Shown piece after piece: positions 24,840 to 33,058 of a stretch of 64,000 bases of DNA (positions are counted from its first letter, which is position 1; each line of letters opens with the position of its first letter). The notes under the pieces were generated by a model. That model was not told the origin of the DNA. It saw only the letters and a program-made list of their open reading frames with translations, and searched no databases. The translations under genes and the position numbers were made by a program. Origin of the DNA: Nocardioides baculatus (lineage in GTDB: Bacteria; Actinomycetota; Actinomycetes; Propionibacteriales; Nocardioidaceae); NCBI RefSeq assembly GCF_016735675.1, contig NZ_JAERSG010000001.1, positions 620,001 through 684,000 on the forward strand. Reading direction: 5' to 3'.

Positions 24840-26608
24840 CGCAGCCGGAGCCGACACTGATCGGTGGCCGCTACGAGCTCGGCGAGCCCCTCGGGCGCGG
24901 CGGCATGGCCGAGGTGCGCAAGGGCAAGGACCTGCGACTCGGCCGTACGGTCGCGGTGAAGCGCCTGCGCACCGACCTCGCGAGCGACGCCACCTTCCAG
25001 GCCCGCTTCCGGCGTGAGGCGCAGTCCTCCGCGTCCCTCAACCACCCTGCCATCGTGTCGACCTACGACACCGGCGAGGAGATGGCGACCGACGGCTCCG
25101 GCGTCGCCCAGCCCTACATCGTCATGGAGTGCGTCGAGGGGCGCACGCTCCGCGACATCCTGCGCGAGGGTCGCAAGATCCTGCCCGAGCGGGCCCTCGA
25201 GATCACGAGCGGCGTGCTGTCGGCGCTCGACTACAGCCACCGCGCGGGGATCATCCACCGCGACATCAAGCCCGGCAACGTGATGCTCACGCCGTCGGGC
25301 GACGTCAAGGTGATGGACTTCGGCATCGCGCGGGCCATCTCCGACGCCTCCTCGACGATGACCCAGACCGCCGCCGTCGTCGGCACCGCGCAGTACCTCT
25401 CGCCGGAGCAGGCCCGTGGCGAGACCGTCGACTCGCGCTCCGACGTCTACTCCACCGGCTGTCTGCTCTACGAGCTGCTGACCGGTCGACCGCCGTTCGT
25501 GGGCGACAGCCCGGTGGCCGTCGCCTACCAGCACGTGCGCGAGCAGGCGTCGCCGCCGTCCGACCTCGACGACCAGCTCGACCCCGAGATCGACGCGATC
25601 GTGATGAAGTCGCTCGCCAAGCGCGTCGAGGACCGCTACCAGAGCGCCGCGGCGATGAAGTCCGACATCGAGCGCTACCTCGCCGGTCACCCGATCCACG
25701 CGCCGGCCGTCGTACCCGTCGCGGAGACGCAATACGTCGCCCCTCCCCCCGACGCGACGACCACGATGGCCGCGGCCGCCGTGGGCGCCCCGCCGCCGCG
25801 CCAGGACGAGCCGCGGCGTGGCCGCGCCGGCTGGTGGTTCCTCGGCGGCTTCCTCGTCGTCGGCCTGCTCCTGCTCGGCGCCTACCTGATGAACGACATG
25901 CTCTTCGACGACGCACCCACCCGCGAGCCCGTGCCCAACCTCGTCGGGATGACCGAGGACGAGGCCCGCCTCGCGATCGCCGATGCCGGCTTCGAGGTCG
26001 GGCGGGTGGACCGCGAGACCTCCGACACCGCCCCGGCCGACACCGTCATCGAGCAGAGCCCCAACCGCGACACCTTCCAGGACCCCGGGGCCTCGATCAG
26101 CTTCGTGCTCTCCCTGGGCAAGCCCGAGGTGGAGGTCCCGTTCGTCGTGGGCAGGCTCCGCAAGGAGGCGCGCGAGACGCTCGTCGCCGCCAACCTCAAG
26201 GTGCGCTTCGAGGAGGAGGACTCCGACGAGCCGAGGTTCCAGGTGCTGAGCACCAACCCGGCACCCGGGACGCCCGTCGCCGAGGGCACCACGATCGTCG
26301 TCGTCTACTCCGACGGCCCGTCCAAGGTCCCCGACGTGCGCGGGCTCAAGCAGGGCGAGGCCGAGCGGACCATCCGCGAGGCCGGGTTCGTCCCGGACGT
26401 ACGCGTCGATGCGACGTCCACCGAGCCCAAGGGCACGGTCGTCGACCAGATCCCCGCCGGGGGCACCCAGGACCAGGGCGCCACCATCACCATCTTCGTC
26501 TCGGCCTACGAGGAGCCGGAGGTCCCGACCGAGACGCCAACCGAGACGCCGACCGAGACGCCGACGCTGCCCACCGAGAGCCCCACCACGCCCCCGCCGA
26601 CCGGCTGA
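24836..26608 (+). CDS. pknB: PknB Ser/Thr kinase with three PASTA domains
   Basis: 590 residues. Kinase domain (12-275): catalytic Lys42 in VAVKRL, HRDIKPGNVM near Asp143, DFGIARA, and an activation loop with TMTQTAAVVGTAQYLSPEQ whose Thr residues are the usual autophosphorylation sites. TM helix near 331-353. External part: PASTA 1 (PVPNLVGMTEDEARLAI), PASTA 2 (VEVPFVVGRLRKEARETL), PASTA 3 (KVPDVRGLKQGEAERTI), then an ETPTETPT tail. Extracellular PASTA domains bind muropeptides. Fewer repeats than mycobacterial PknB (four). ATGA overlap with pknA; last gene of the operon. Confidence 0.96.
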   Translation: MTQPEPTLIGGRYELGEPLGRGGMAEVRKGKDLRLGRTVAVKRLRTDLASDATFQARFRREAQSSASLNHPAIVSTYDTGEEMATDGSGVAQPYIVMECVEGRTLRDILREGRKILPERALEITSGVLSALDYSHRAGIIHRDIKPGNVMLTPSGDVKVMDFGIARAISDASSTMTQTAAVVGTAQYLSPEQARGETVDSRSDVYSTGCLLYELLTGRPPFVGDSPVAVAYQHVREQASPPSDLDDQLDPEIDAIVMKSLAKRVEDRYQSAAAMKSDIERYLAGHPIHAPAVVPVAETQYVAPPPDATTTMAAAAVGAPPPRQDEPRRGRAGWWFLGGFLVVGLLLLGAYLMNDMLFDDAPTREPVPNLVGMTEDEARLAIADAGFEVGRVDRETSDTAPADTVIEQSPNRDTFQDPGASISFVLSLGKPEVEVPFVVGRLRKEARETLVAANLKVRFEEEDSDEPRFQVLSTNPAPGTPVAEGTTIVVVYSDGPSKVPDVRGLKQGEAERTIREAGFVPDVRVDATSTEPKGTVVDQIPAGGTQDQGATITIFVSAYEEPEVPTETPTETPTETPTLPTESPTTPPPTG

Positions 26609-26618
26609 GCAGGCCCGC

Positions 26619-27371
26619 TCACTCCGGGATCGGAGTGGCGTAGGTGAGGTCGAGCAGACCGTCGTACGCCGGCGCGACCGCCGACTCCAGCTCGGCCATG
26701 TCCCAGAAGACGCCGCCGCCGGCGATCGTGGTGTAGCTGCGGTAGATCGCCAGGGTCGGGTCGACGGTCAGCTCGGCCTGCATCCGGGCGGGGTCACCGA
26801 TGCCCACGATGACGTAGGGCGGTGAGTAGGGCAGGCCGTTGAGCGTCACCTGGTTGCCCGAGCACTTGATGCCGGTCGTCGAGATCAGCCGCTGGCCCTG
26901 GATGGTCACCGCGACGGCCCCCGCGTTCCACATCGCGTTGGCCACCGCCTGGATGTCCTGCTGGTGCACGACGAGGTCGTTGGGGTCGTCCTCGTAGGCC
27001 GCCCGCGCCTCGAAGCTCGCGTCGTCGAGGGTCACCTGCACGGCCGGGCCGGCCTTCTCGGTCAGGCCGGCGGGGTCGACCAGCGTGGCGACCTCTTCCT
27101 GCACGCGCGCGACCGAGCGGTCGCCCAGTCCGGCGCTCAGCGCCTCGACCTCGCTGTTGAGGGCGGCCACCTGCGCCGTCAGGTCGCCGGCGTCGTCGCG
27201 CTCGGCCCGCACGACGGAGGCGAGATCGGTCAACCGGCCGCCGCGGAGGTCGAGTCCGTCGCTCTGCTGCGCGCTCACGCCGAAGAGGGTCCCGCTGACC
27301 AGCACCACCAGCGGCGTCGCCACGCGCCAGACGCGTCGACGACCGGGGGATGAATGGGGCTCCGGCGACAT
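26619..27371 (-). CDS. DUF881 family membrane protein
   Basis: 250 residues of the DUF881 family found beside crgA in actinobacteria (equivalent of Rv0012 in M. tuberculosis by position). One N-terminal TM helix at about 13-30 (VWRVATPLVVLVSGTLFGV) anchors a short coiled-coil (LTAQVAALNSEVEALSAGLG) and a domain with GPAVQVTLDD and VANAMWNAGAVAVTIQGQRL. The function is not known; division-related by context (Firmicute DUF881 proteins sit in division clusters). Convergent with pknB, 10 bp apart, and divergent from crgA with a 77-bp promoter gap. Confidence 0.85.
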   Translation of the reverse strand: MSPEPHSSPGRRRVWRVATPLVVLVSGTLFGVSAQQSDGLDLRGGRLTDLASVVRAERDDAGDLTAQVAALNSEVEALSAGLGDRSVARVQEEVATLVDPAGLTEKAGPAVQVTLDDASFEARAAYEDDPNDLVVHQQDIQAVANAMWNAGAVAVTIQGQRLISTTGIKCSGNQVTLNGLPYSPPYVIVGIGDPARMQAELTVDPTLAIYRSYTTIAGGGVFWDMAELESAVAPAYDGLLDLTYATPIPE

Positions 27372-27448
27372 GCCGACTACGCTAACCCCCCGTCGGGCGC
27401 ATCCCGCCCTCCCGCGTCGTCCAGTCGAACCCAGCCACAGGAGCAGCA

Positions 27449-27901
27449 GTGTCGAAGTCCAGCTCGATCGCCACCGAGGAGAAGACCCGCCTCTTCTCCG
27501 TCAGGTTCCTGATCAGCCTGCTCCTGATCGTCGCCGGCATCGCCTGGTTGGTCTTCTACTACACCCAGGCCCGTGGCAACCCGCTCGCGTTCCCGCCGGT
27601 CGAGGGCTCGCCCCAGGCCGTCGCCGACCTGGGCCGCTGGAACTACGCCATCGGCTTCGGCCTGCTGATGCTCGGCCTCGTCGTCTCCGCCCACCCGTCG
27701 ACCCCGCTGGGCCGCGGGCGCGGCGTCGTGGCCGGCATGCTCGGCTGCTTCCTGGTCGGCCTGATCTGGATCTGCACCTTCTACGTCTTCTCCGACGACC
27801 TCTCGAAGCTCTGGGTCTTCAACGACCTCGGCCAGTGGAACCTCGTCGTCGGCATCGCCTTCATGGCAGTCGGGTTCAGCTTCGCGACCAAGTGGGAGTA
27901 G
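27449..27901 (+). CDS. crgA: CrgA cell-division protein with a duplicated domain
   Basis: 150 residues with four TM helices, versus about 85-95 and two helices for ordinary CrgA. Two halves are similar: TM1-TM2 with WLVFYYTQA ... DLGRWNYAIGFGLLMLGLVVSA, and TM3-TM4 with WICTFYVFS ... DLGQWNLVVGIAFMAVGFSFA, so it appears to be a tandem duplication. CrgA binds FtsI, FtsQ and other divisome proteins and, in Streptomyces, restrains septation. GTG 27449 with CAGGAG upstream. Divergent from DUF881. Confidence 0.85.
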   Translation: MSKSSSIATEEKTRLFSVRFLISLLLIVAGIAWLVFYYTQARGNPLAFPPVEGSPQAVADLGRWNYAIGFGLLMLGLVVSAHPSTPLGRGRGVVAGMLGCFLVGLIWICTFYVFSDDLSKLWVFNDLGQWNLVVGIAFMAVGFSFATKWE

Positions 27902-27946
27902 GTTCTCCCTCGACCTGAGAGCTCTGCGGAGCTCGGGGTCCCGCGC

Positions 27947-28006
27947 CTCGAGCGGTGAGTGAGGCGCCTTCCTGGGGAAGGGAAGGCGTCTCTCTCACCG
28001 CTCGAG
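27947..28006. repeat. Long inverted repeat CTCGAGCGGTG...CACCGCTCGAG (copy A)
   Basis: 26-bp arms (27947-27972 and 27981-28006) with two mismatches and an 8-nt loop. It is 45 bp after crgA and may terminate it. The outer 11 bp of the arms recur at 30727-30786, so the element is probably dispersed. Confidence 0.75.
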
Positions 28007-28084
28007 TCGATTTCGGGGCGTCTGGTCGGGCCGACACGTTCAGTGATCCCCGGTCGACCGGGGAGCACGCAAACATGCGTTCGG

Positions 28085-28162
28085 ATTTCCACACTGTGGA
28101 CAACGGCTGTGGAGAATTACATGCGTGTAGTTATCCACAGCTGTGTGCACACCTGTGGGAAA
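28085..28162. promoter_or_regulatory. Cluster of DnaA boxes between crgA and the rhomboid gene
   Basis: Perfect boxes: TTGTCCACA (minus strand, 28095-28103) and TTATCCACA (plus strand, 28131-28139). One-mismatch box TTCTCCACA (minus, 28108-28116). Weaker ones: TTTCCCACA (minus, 28154-28162) and ATTTCCACA (plus, 28085-28093). The local sequence is AT-rich compared with the rest of the window. No gene lies here. This fits a DnaA-titration or regulatory locus, possibly part of the gap control of crgA or the rhomboid gene. Confidence 0.6.
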
Positions 28163-28181
28163 TCCCCCGGGGGACGACAGA

Positions 28182-28218
28182 GCCCCCGCCACCCCGTCGT
28201 ACGACGGAGCGCGGGGGC
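28182..28218 (-). terminator. Hairpin terminator after the rhomboid gene
   Basis: GCCCCCGC (28182-28189) pairs with GCGGGGGC (28211-28218), with the palindrome CCGTCGTACGACGG inside the loop. It lies 17 bp past the rhomboid stop. No T-tract. Confidence 0.55.
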
Positions 28219-28234
28219 CGTGGTGGAGCGGGTG

Positions 28235-29188
28235 TCAGGTGAGGGCTGCCGCGCGGATGACGGCGAGGCCGAGCAGGACCACGGTCAGCGCGCCGACGCC
28301 CACCCACTGGAGCAGCGAGCGGTGGGACTTCGGGGCGTACGCCACGATCGCAGCGACCGCCGCGCCGGCGAGCAGGCCGCCGAGGTGGCCCTGCCACGAG
28401 ATGTACCTCCAGCCCACGACGGTGATCACGACACCGAGCAGCAGGTTCTGCATCAGGAACTGGGTGTCGAGCCGCGCCTTGCGGAAGGTCACCAGGAGCG
28501 CACCGAGCACGGCGTAGATCGCACCCGACGCTCCCAGGGTCGCCGAGGTGGCGCCTGACAGGAACAGCACGAGCACGCTGCCCCCGAGGCCACCGACCAG
28601 GTAGACCATCAGGAACCGGACGCGACCGACGATCCGCTCCAGGGCCGGGCCCAGGATGAAGAGCGCCATCATGTTGAGCGCGATGTGCCAGACGTCGACG
28701 TGGGTGAACATGCTGGTGAGCGGCTGCCACCACGCACCGTCGGCGAACCCGGCGTGCCACTCGCCGTCACCCCCGTTGACGAGCTCGCACAGCTGTGGGT
28801 CGATGACTCCGGGGTAGACGCCCCCGGGCGCAGAACGCGACCCGCAGGCGCCCTGCGGGATCAGCGCGAGCAGCCGGGTGAGCTGCGAGGCACTGCCACC
28901 GGTGGCGGTGATCGCCAACCAGATGACGGCGTTGATCCCGATCAGGACGAACGTCGTCAGGCGCGGGTCGGCGCTGCGCTCGCCGCCGTAGAGCGCCTGG
29001 TGCTGCCGCGAGCCCTTGTTGGCCTCCTTGAGGCAGTCGGGGCAGTGGAAGCCGACCGCCGCGTCGCGCATGCAGTCGGGGCAGATCGGCTTCTCGCAGC
29101 GCTGGCAACGGATCCAGGTCTCGCGATCGGGGTGCCGGTAGCAGGTCGGCACCCCGGTCGCGGCCGGGCCCTCGGAGGGCTGGGTCAT
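28235..29188 (-). CDS. Rhomboid-family intramembrane serine protease with N-terminal zinc-binding Cys motif
   Basis: 317 residues. N-terminal 60 residues are soluble with CYRHPDRETWIRCQRCEKPICPDC and FHCPDC, a B-box-like zinc-binding arrangement seen in actinobacterial rhomboids. About seven TM helices follow. Catalytic Ser221 is in GASGAIY, His268 in GHLGG and Asn172 in the loop HIALNMM, as in GlpG. It cleaves membrane-anchored substrates within the bilayer; none is known here. ATG 29188. It lies 21 bp after the cyclophilin gene on the same strand, so they are probably one operon. Confidence 0.93.
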   Translation of the reverse strand: MTQPSEGPAATGVPTCYRHPDRETWIRCQRCEKPICPDCMRDAAVGFHCPDCLKEANKGSRQHQALYGGERSADPRLTTFVLIGINAVIWLAITATGGSASQLTRLLALIPQGACGSRSAPGGVYPGVIDPQLCELVNGGDGEWHAGFADGAWWQPLTSMFTHVDVWHIALNMMALFILGPALERIVGRVRFLMVYLVGGLGGSVLVLFLSGATSATLGASGAIYAVLGALLVTFRKARLDTQFLMQNLLLGVVITVVGWRYISWQGHLGGLLAGAAVAAIVAYAPKSHRSLLQWVGVGALTVVLLGLAVIRAAALT

Positions 29189-29209
29189 CGTGCGGTGTGG
29201 ATCAGGCGC

Positions 29210-29722
29210 TCAGCGCTCGATGGTGACGGACTCGATCACCACGGCGTCGACGGGGCGGTCCATCGCACCGGTGGGCGAGGTGGCGATCGCGTCCACGACG
29301 TCGCGGCTGGCCTGGTCGGCCACCTCGCCGAAGATTGTGTGCTTGCGGTTGAGCCACGGGGTGGCGCCGACGGTGATGAAGAACTGCGAGCCGTTGGTGC
29401 CCGGGCCGGCGTTGGCCATCGCGAGCAGGTAGGGCTTGTCGAAGACGAGCTCGGGGTGGATCTCGTCCTTGAACGTGTAGCCCGGGCCGCCGGTGCCGGT
29501 GCCGAGCGGGCAGCCGCCCTGGATCATGAAGCCGTCGATCACCCGGTGGAAGCCGAGGCCGTCGTAGTACTTCTCCCCGGTGCGGCCCGCGTCGTCGCGG
29601 TAGTCCTTGGTGCCCTCGGCGAGGCCGACGAAGTTCTCGACGGTCTCGGGGGCGTGGTTCGGGAAGAGGTCGATGACGATGTCGCCCCGGTTGGTCTTGA
29701 GGGTCGCCTTCTGGTCGGCCAT
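29210..29722 (-). CDS. ppiA: Cyclophilin-type peptidyl-prolyl cis-trans isomerase
   Basis: 170-residue cyclophilin. Active-site motif FHRVIDGFMIQGGCPLGTG, then GPGYTFKDE, GTNGSQFFIT and a Trp (TPWLNRKHT) match the family. It isomerises X-Pro bonds. No signal peptide, so cytoplasmic; this gene is next to the origin in many actinobacteria (ppiA). ATG 29722 (MADQKA) is preferred; an upstream ATG at 29764 has no ribosome binding site, whereas GAGAGG lies 9 nt before 29722. Confidence 0.95.
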   Translation of the reverse strand: MADQKATLKTNRGDIVIDLFPNHAPETVENFVGLAEGTKDYRDDAGRTGEKYYDGLGFHRVIDGFMIQGGCPLGTGTGGPGYTFKDEIHPELVFDKPYLLAMANAGPGTNGSQFFITVGATPWLNRKHTIFGEVADQASRDVVDAIATSPTGAMDRPVDAVVIESVTIER

Positions 29723-29895
29723 GGGATGTTGCCTCTCGGATCTTGAGTCTGGGGTCTGAGCCACGATTGGTGCGCCTCGATCCTGCCACGCTCACCCCAC
29801 CCCGTACGCGTGCACCCGTCCCCCACCCGGACGGGGCTGGTCGCCCCTTGGTGGGCATGGTGAGATGGACGGACACAGAAAGAGGAGGTCCCCGC

Positions 29896-30711
29896 ATGCC
29901 TTTCGGCCGCAAGAAGTCCCTGATGGACCGGGCTCACGACTACGTCGAGCAGCTCTCGGACCAGTTCACCGAGACGGTCATCCCGCAGATCGAGCAGGTG
30001 TGGGAGCAGGCCGTGGACAAGGCCGGCCCCGCGATCTCCGACGCCCGCGACAAGGCGACGCCCCTGATCGAGGAGGGCCGCACGCGTGCCGCCGAGGCCG
30101 CCACCGCCGGTGCGGCCGTCGCCGCGGCGAAGACCGCCGAGGCGCGCGACAAGGCCGCCCCGCTCCTGGCCGAGTACCGCGCGACCGCCGCCGAGCGTGC
30201 CTCGTCCGTGGCCGCGGTCGCCGCCGAGCAGGCCGCGTCCACCCGTGACGCCGCCGTCGCCAAGGCCAACGAGCTGCGCGGCGTCGAGCCGGAGCCCAAG
30301 GGCGGCCGCTTCAAGAAGTTCCTGCTGATCAGCGGTCTCCTCGCGATCGGCGGCGTGGTGTTCAGCAAGCTGCGTGCCAAGCAGGACGCCGACGCCGGCT
30401 GGCAGTCGACCTACGTCCCGCCGGCGCCCGCCAAGCCCGCCACCCCGGCGACGCCCGCCGCCGCGGCTGCACCCGTCGGTGCGGCGACGACGACGGTCGA
30501 CCCCAACGCCGACCCGCTGACCGACCCGCTGCCGGACGACGTGAGCGCCGACGACGTGGTCACCGTCGACCCGCCGGCCACCGACGACGTCGGTGGCGGC
30601 GCGCCCGGTGAGGCGATCAGCGACGCGGTCGAGGGGGCCCACGAGGCGACCACCCCGGACGAGCCCGCCGAGATCATCGACATCGACGACGTGCCGGCCG
30701 ACAAGAAGTAG
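29896..30711 (+). CDS. Ala-rich helical protein with one membrane segment
   Basis: 271 residues; not assigned to a family. Residues 10-130 form an amphipathic helix array of 11-residue type (KAGPAISDARDKATPLIEEGR, AAEAATAGAAVAAAKTAEARDKA) like apolipoprotein/LEA-type helices. A hydrophobic segment follows at 139-157 (KKFLLISGLLAIGGVVFSKL), then a Pro/Ala-rich stretch and an acidic C terminus (DEPAEIIDIDDVPADKK). ATG 29896 has AGAGGAGG 7 nt upstream. A role in membrane binding or stress protection is conceivable (inference). It is divergent from ppiA with ~170 bp between. Confidence 0.8.
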   Translation: MPFGRKKSLMDRAHDYVEQLSDQFTETVIPQIEQVWEQAVDKAGPAISDARDKATPLIEEGRTRAAEAATAGAAVAAAKTAEARDKAAPLLAEYRATAAERASSVAAVAAEQAASTRDAAVAKANELRGVEPEPKGGRFKKFLLISGLLAIGGVVFSKLRAKQDADAGWQSTYVPPAPAKPATPATPAAAAAPVGAATTTVDPNADPLTDPLPDDVSADDVVTVDPPATDDVGGGAPGEAISDAVEGAHEATTPDEPAEIIDIDDVPADKK

Positions 30712-30726
30712 TCCCCGCACCACCAC

Positions 30727-30786
30727 CTCGAGCGGTGGTCCACCCACATCTCCGACGTACGGGACGTGGCTGGGCCACCGCTCGAG
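30727..30786. repeat. Long inverted repeat CTCGAGCGGTGG...CCACCGCTCGAG (copy B)
   Basis: 12-bp perfect arms (30727-30738 and 30775-30786), with further imperfect pairing inside and a 36-nt spacer. It sits 16 bp after the helical protein gene and 15 bp before the end of the acyltransferase gene, between two convergent genes. The outer 11 bp match copy A at 27947-28006. Confidence 0.7.
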
Positions 30787-30800
30787 TCATGTCCGGCCGC

Positions 30801-31808
30801 TCACGCGGGCCGGTTCTCCTCGATCCAGCCGTCGACGCGCTCCCACCAGCCGTAGAGCCAGTCGATCCGCTCCTCGCGGCCCTCGGGGATCTCGTCGCGG
30901 GGCACCTGCCACCACCGCATGGTGATCTGCTTGTCCATCGGCAGCTCGCGCCACACGTCGCTGACCGTCACCAGGTGGTCGAGCCCGGTGTGCGCGACCA
31001 TCAGGACGTCGGCGTCGGGCGCCGCCTCGAGCGCCGCCAGCACTCCGCCCGGACGGGGTGCCAGCACGTGGGTCATCTCCTCCGCACGCCGCGCCATCCC
31101 CTCGAGCCCGAGCCTGCGCAGCCGGGTGATCGCCTTCTCGCGCCGCTCGGCGGTGAAGTTGCCGCCCTCGGGGAAGATCACGAACGCGTCGTTGCGGTCG
31201 AGCCCGGACGCCAGGGCGGAGATCTGGGACTCGAGGTCCTCACCCGCTTCGGGGTTGGGCGAGATGAACTTCGCCGGGATCCGCCGCAGCACCACGTCGA
31301 TGGCCGGGTCCCAGGCGAGGGTGTTCTTCAGGACGACGCGCGGCTCGCGGGCGTACCAGTGCAGCAGGGCGTACATCAGGATGAACGAGTCGCCCGGCCC
31401 GGCGTGGCGGCACATCACCAGCACGGGCCGTTCCGGGGTGCGCGGGGGGTGCGGTCCGTCGGTGCGGATCCGCAGCGCGAGCACGCGACGTGCCTCGCGG
31501 AAGAACACGATGAGCGTGCCCTGCACCAGGTCGTAGTGGATGCCGGCGAAGTAGGGCGACCGGATCCGCCAACCGAAGCCGCTGGCCAGCCACAGGCCGA
31601 GCATCACCGTGAGCAGCAGGGACTCGAAGGTCAGGTAGACGACCGCGACCCAGAAGAGCCGCAACGCCCGCCAGCGGCCCGGCAGGAGCGGCGACAGCGC
31701 GGCGGCGCCGATCACCCACAGCGGCAGGGTCACCCAGATCGCGACCGTCAGGGCGATCACCGCCGGAGCGACGACGAGTCGGCGCAGGGCCCAGACGCCG
31801 GGGCTCAT
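30801..31808 (-). CDS. PlsC-like 1-acyl-sn-glycerol-3-phosphate acyltransferase
   Basis: 335 residues with TM helices at about 10-30 and 45-80, anchoring a cytosolic acyltransferase domain. The catalytic HX4D is HAGPGD and the glycerol-phosphate binding motif FPEGGNF. The family transfers a fatty acyl chain to lysophosphatidate in phospholipid synthesis; the long N terminus and spacing differ from canonical PlsC, so the substrate may be other lipid. ATG 31808 touches the patatin stop (TGATG), so the two are coupled. Confidence 0.85.
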   Translation of the reverse strand: MSPGVWALRRLVVAPAVIALTVAIWVTLPLWVIGAAALSPLLPGRWRALRLFWVAVVYLTFESLLLTVMLGLWLASGFGWRIRSPYFAGIHYDLVQGTLIVFFREARRVLALRIRTDGPHPPRTPERPVLVMCRHAGPGDSFILMYALLHWYAREPRVVLKNTLAWDPAIDVVLRRIPAKFISPNPEAGEDLESQISALASGLDRNDAFVIFPEGGNFTAERREKAITRLRRLGLEGMARRAEEMTHVLAPRPGGVLAALEAAPDADVLMVAHTGLDHLVTVSDVWRELPMDKQITMRWWQVPRDEIPEGREERIDWLYGWWERVDGWIEENRPA

Positions 31809-32650
31809 CAGCTGCCGAGCACGTCGTCGAGGTAGCGACGGGAGGCGTCGTACGTCGCGTCGATGCGCGACTGCACGCTGCCGCCGTGTCCATCGAGGAG
31901 GGCCCGGTGGGCGAGCAGCGAGTCGTCCTTCGACGACGTGCCGACCGCCGGCAGCACGTGGGCCTCGACGCCCTCGGGGATCGTCGCCATGTCGCGCATG
32001 AAGCGGTGCCGGCGGGCGACCTCGAAGCTCACCCGGGCGACCTCCCACGGGCGGGTGGGTGGCTTGAGCGGTCGGTCGATGCGGCCGACCTGGAGCACGA
32101 AGACCCGGGTCGCACCGAGCTCGACGGCCCGGCCGACGGGCACGGAGTTGACCAGGCCGCCGTCGAGAAAGTGCTCGCCGTCGATCTCGGCTGGCGGGAG
32201 CAGGCCCGGCACGGCGGCGCTCGCGAGGATCGCCGGCACGAGCGGGCCGCTGGTGAACCAGTGCTCCGCCGCCCGCTCGATGCTCGCCGCGCAGACCCCC
32301 AGGCGCACCGGCAGGTCCTCGAAGGTGGTGTCGCCGAGCTCCTCCTCGAGGCGCTGGCGCAGCGGGGCGGAGGAGTAGATGTGGGTGCCGGAGGTGACGG
32401 CTCGCCGTACGGTGCGCAGCGGCCGGTCGCCGTACACGTCCCGGCTGCGCGCGGTGGCCGCCCACAGCTCGGTGAGTCGCTCGACCACGGCCAGGTCGGG
32501 CTGCCGCGCCACCATCGCGCCGTTGAGGGCGCCGACGCTCGTGCCGAGCACGAGGTCCGGCACGATGTCGCGCTCGAGGAGCGCGCGGAGCATGCCGACC
32601 TCGACGGCGCCGAGGACCCCGCCGCCGCCGAGGACGAAGGCGGTGGTCAT
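31808..32650 (-). CDS. Patatin-like phospholipase family protein
   Basis: 280 residues. The oxyanion-hole loop GGGGVLGAVEVGML is followed by the nucleophile elbow GTSVG (Ser38) and the dyad Asp in FLDGGLVNS (Asp163). It hydrolyses acyl esters of phospholipids or other lipids; cytoplasmic, as no signal is seen. Translation is coupled to the acyltransferase downstream, suggesting joint lipid remodelling (deacylation and reacylation). Confidence 0.92.
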   Translation of the reverse strand: MTTAFVLGGGGVLGAVEVGMLRALLERDIVPDLVLGTSVGALNGAMVARQPDLAVVERLTELWAATARSRDVYGDRPLRTVRRAVTSGTHIYSSAPLRQRLEEELGDTTFEDLPVRLGVCAASIERAAEHWFTSGPLVPAILASAAVPGLLPPAEIDGEHFLDGGLVNSVPVGRAVELGATRVFVLQVGRIDRPLKPPTRPWEVARVSFEVARRHRFMRDMATIPEGVEAHVLPAVGTSSKDDSLLAHRALLDGHGGSVQSRIDATYDASRRYLDDVLGS

Positions 32651-32667
32651 GGCACGACCCTAGTGAC

Positions 32668-33048
32668 TCAGGCCAGCTCGGGGTGCTCCGCGCGCACGCG
32701 CTGCGTCGCGCGGTGCTCGGCCCAGAAGGACAGGAGCGGGATCGTGCCGCAGACGAGCGTCACCAGGGTGAAGGGCAGGTCCCACCGCGCCCGGCGCGAG
32801 AGCAGGAACGCGCTGAGCAGGAAGATCATGTAGAGCCAGCCGTGCGCGACGCCCAGGTAGGTCGTGATCATCTCGCCGAGCTCGTTGACGTCGGAGCCGG
32901 TCGTCACCCAGGCCGGCGTGCTGTCGAAGACGCCCCACATGGGCGAGCCGTCGAAGTTCGCGAGGGGGACGCCGACCAGGCACAGGACCACGAGCAGGAC
33001 GCCGACGATCGTGGCCATCACGCGGTAGGCGGTGAGGTTGCGGGACAC
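32668..33048 (-). CDS. DUF3817 family membrane protein
   Basis: 126 residues with three TM helices: MATIVGVLLVVLCLVGVPL, YLGVAHGWLYMIFLLSAFLL and LPFTLVTLVCGTIPLLSFW. The order and the EHRATQRVRA tail match DUF3817, common in actinobacteria. Function not known. The GTG start at 33048 (M-S-R-N-L) lies 10 bp after the SURF1 stop (33059), so it is likely in the same operon. Confidence 0.85.
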   Translation of the reverse strand: MSRNLTAYRVMATIVGVLLVVLCLVGVPLANFDGSPMWGVFDSTPAWVTTGSDVNELGEMITTYLGVAHGWLYMIFLLSAFLLSRRARWDLPFTLVTLVCGTIPLLSFWAEHRATQRVRAEHPELA

Positions 33049-33058
33049 GACCGCCAAC

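Noticed and set aside
28085..28162. Main oriC
   Set aside because: The conserved actinobacterial origin is the dnaN-dnaA gap, and gene directions switch there, not at 28 kb.
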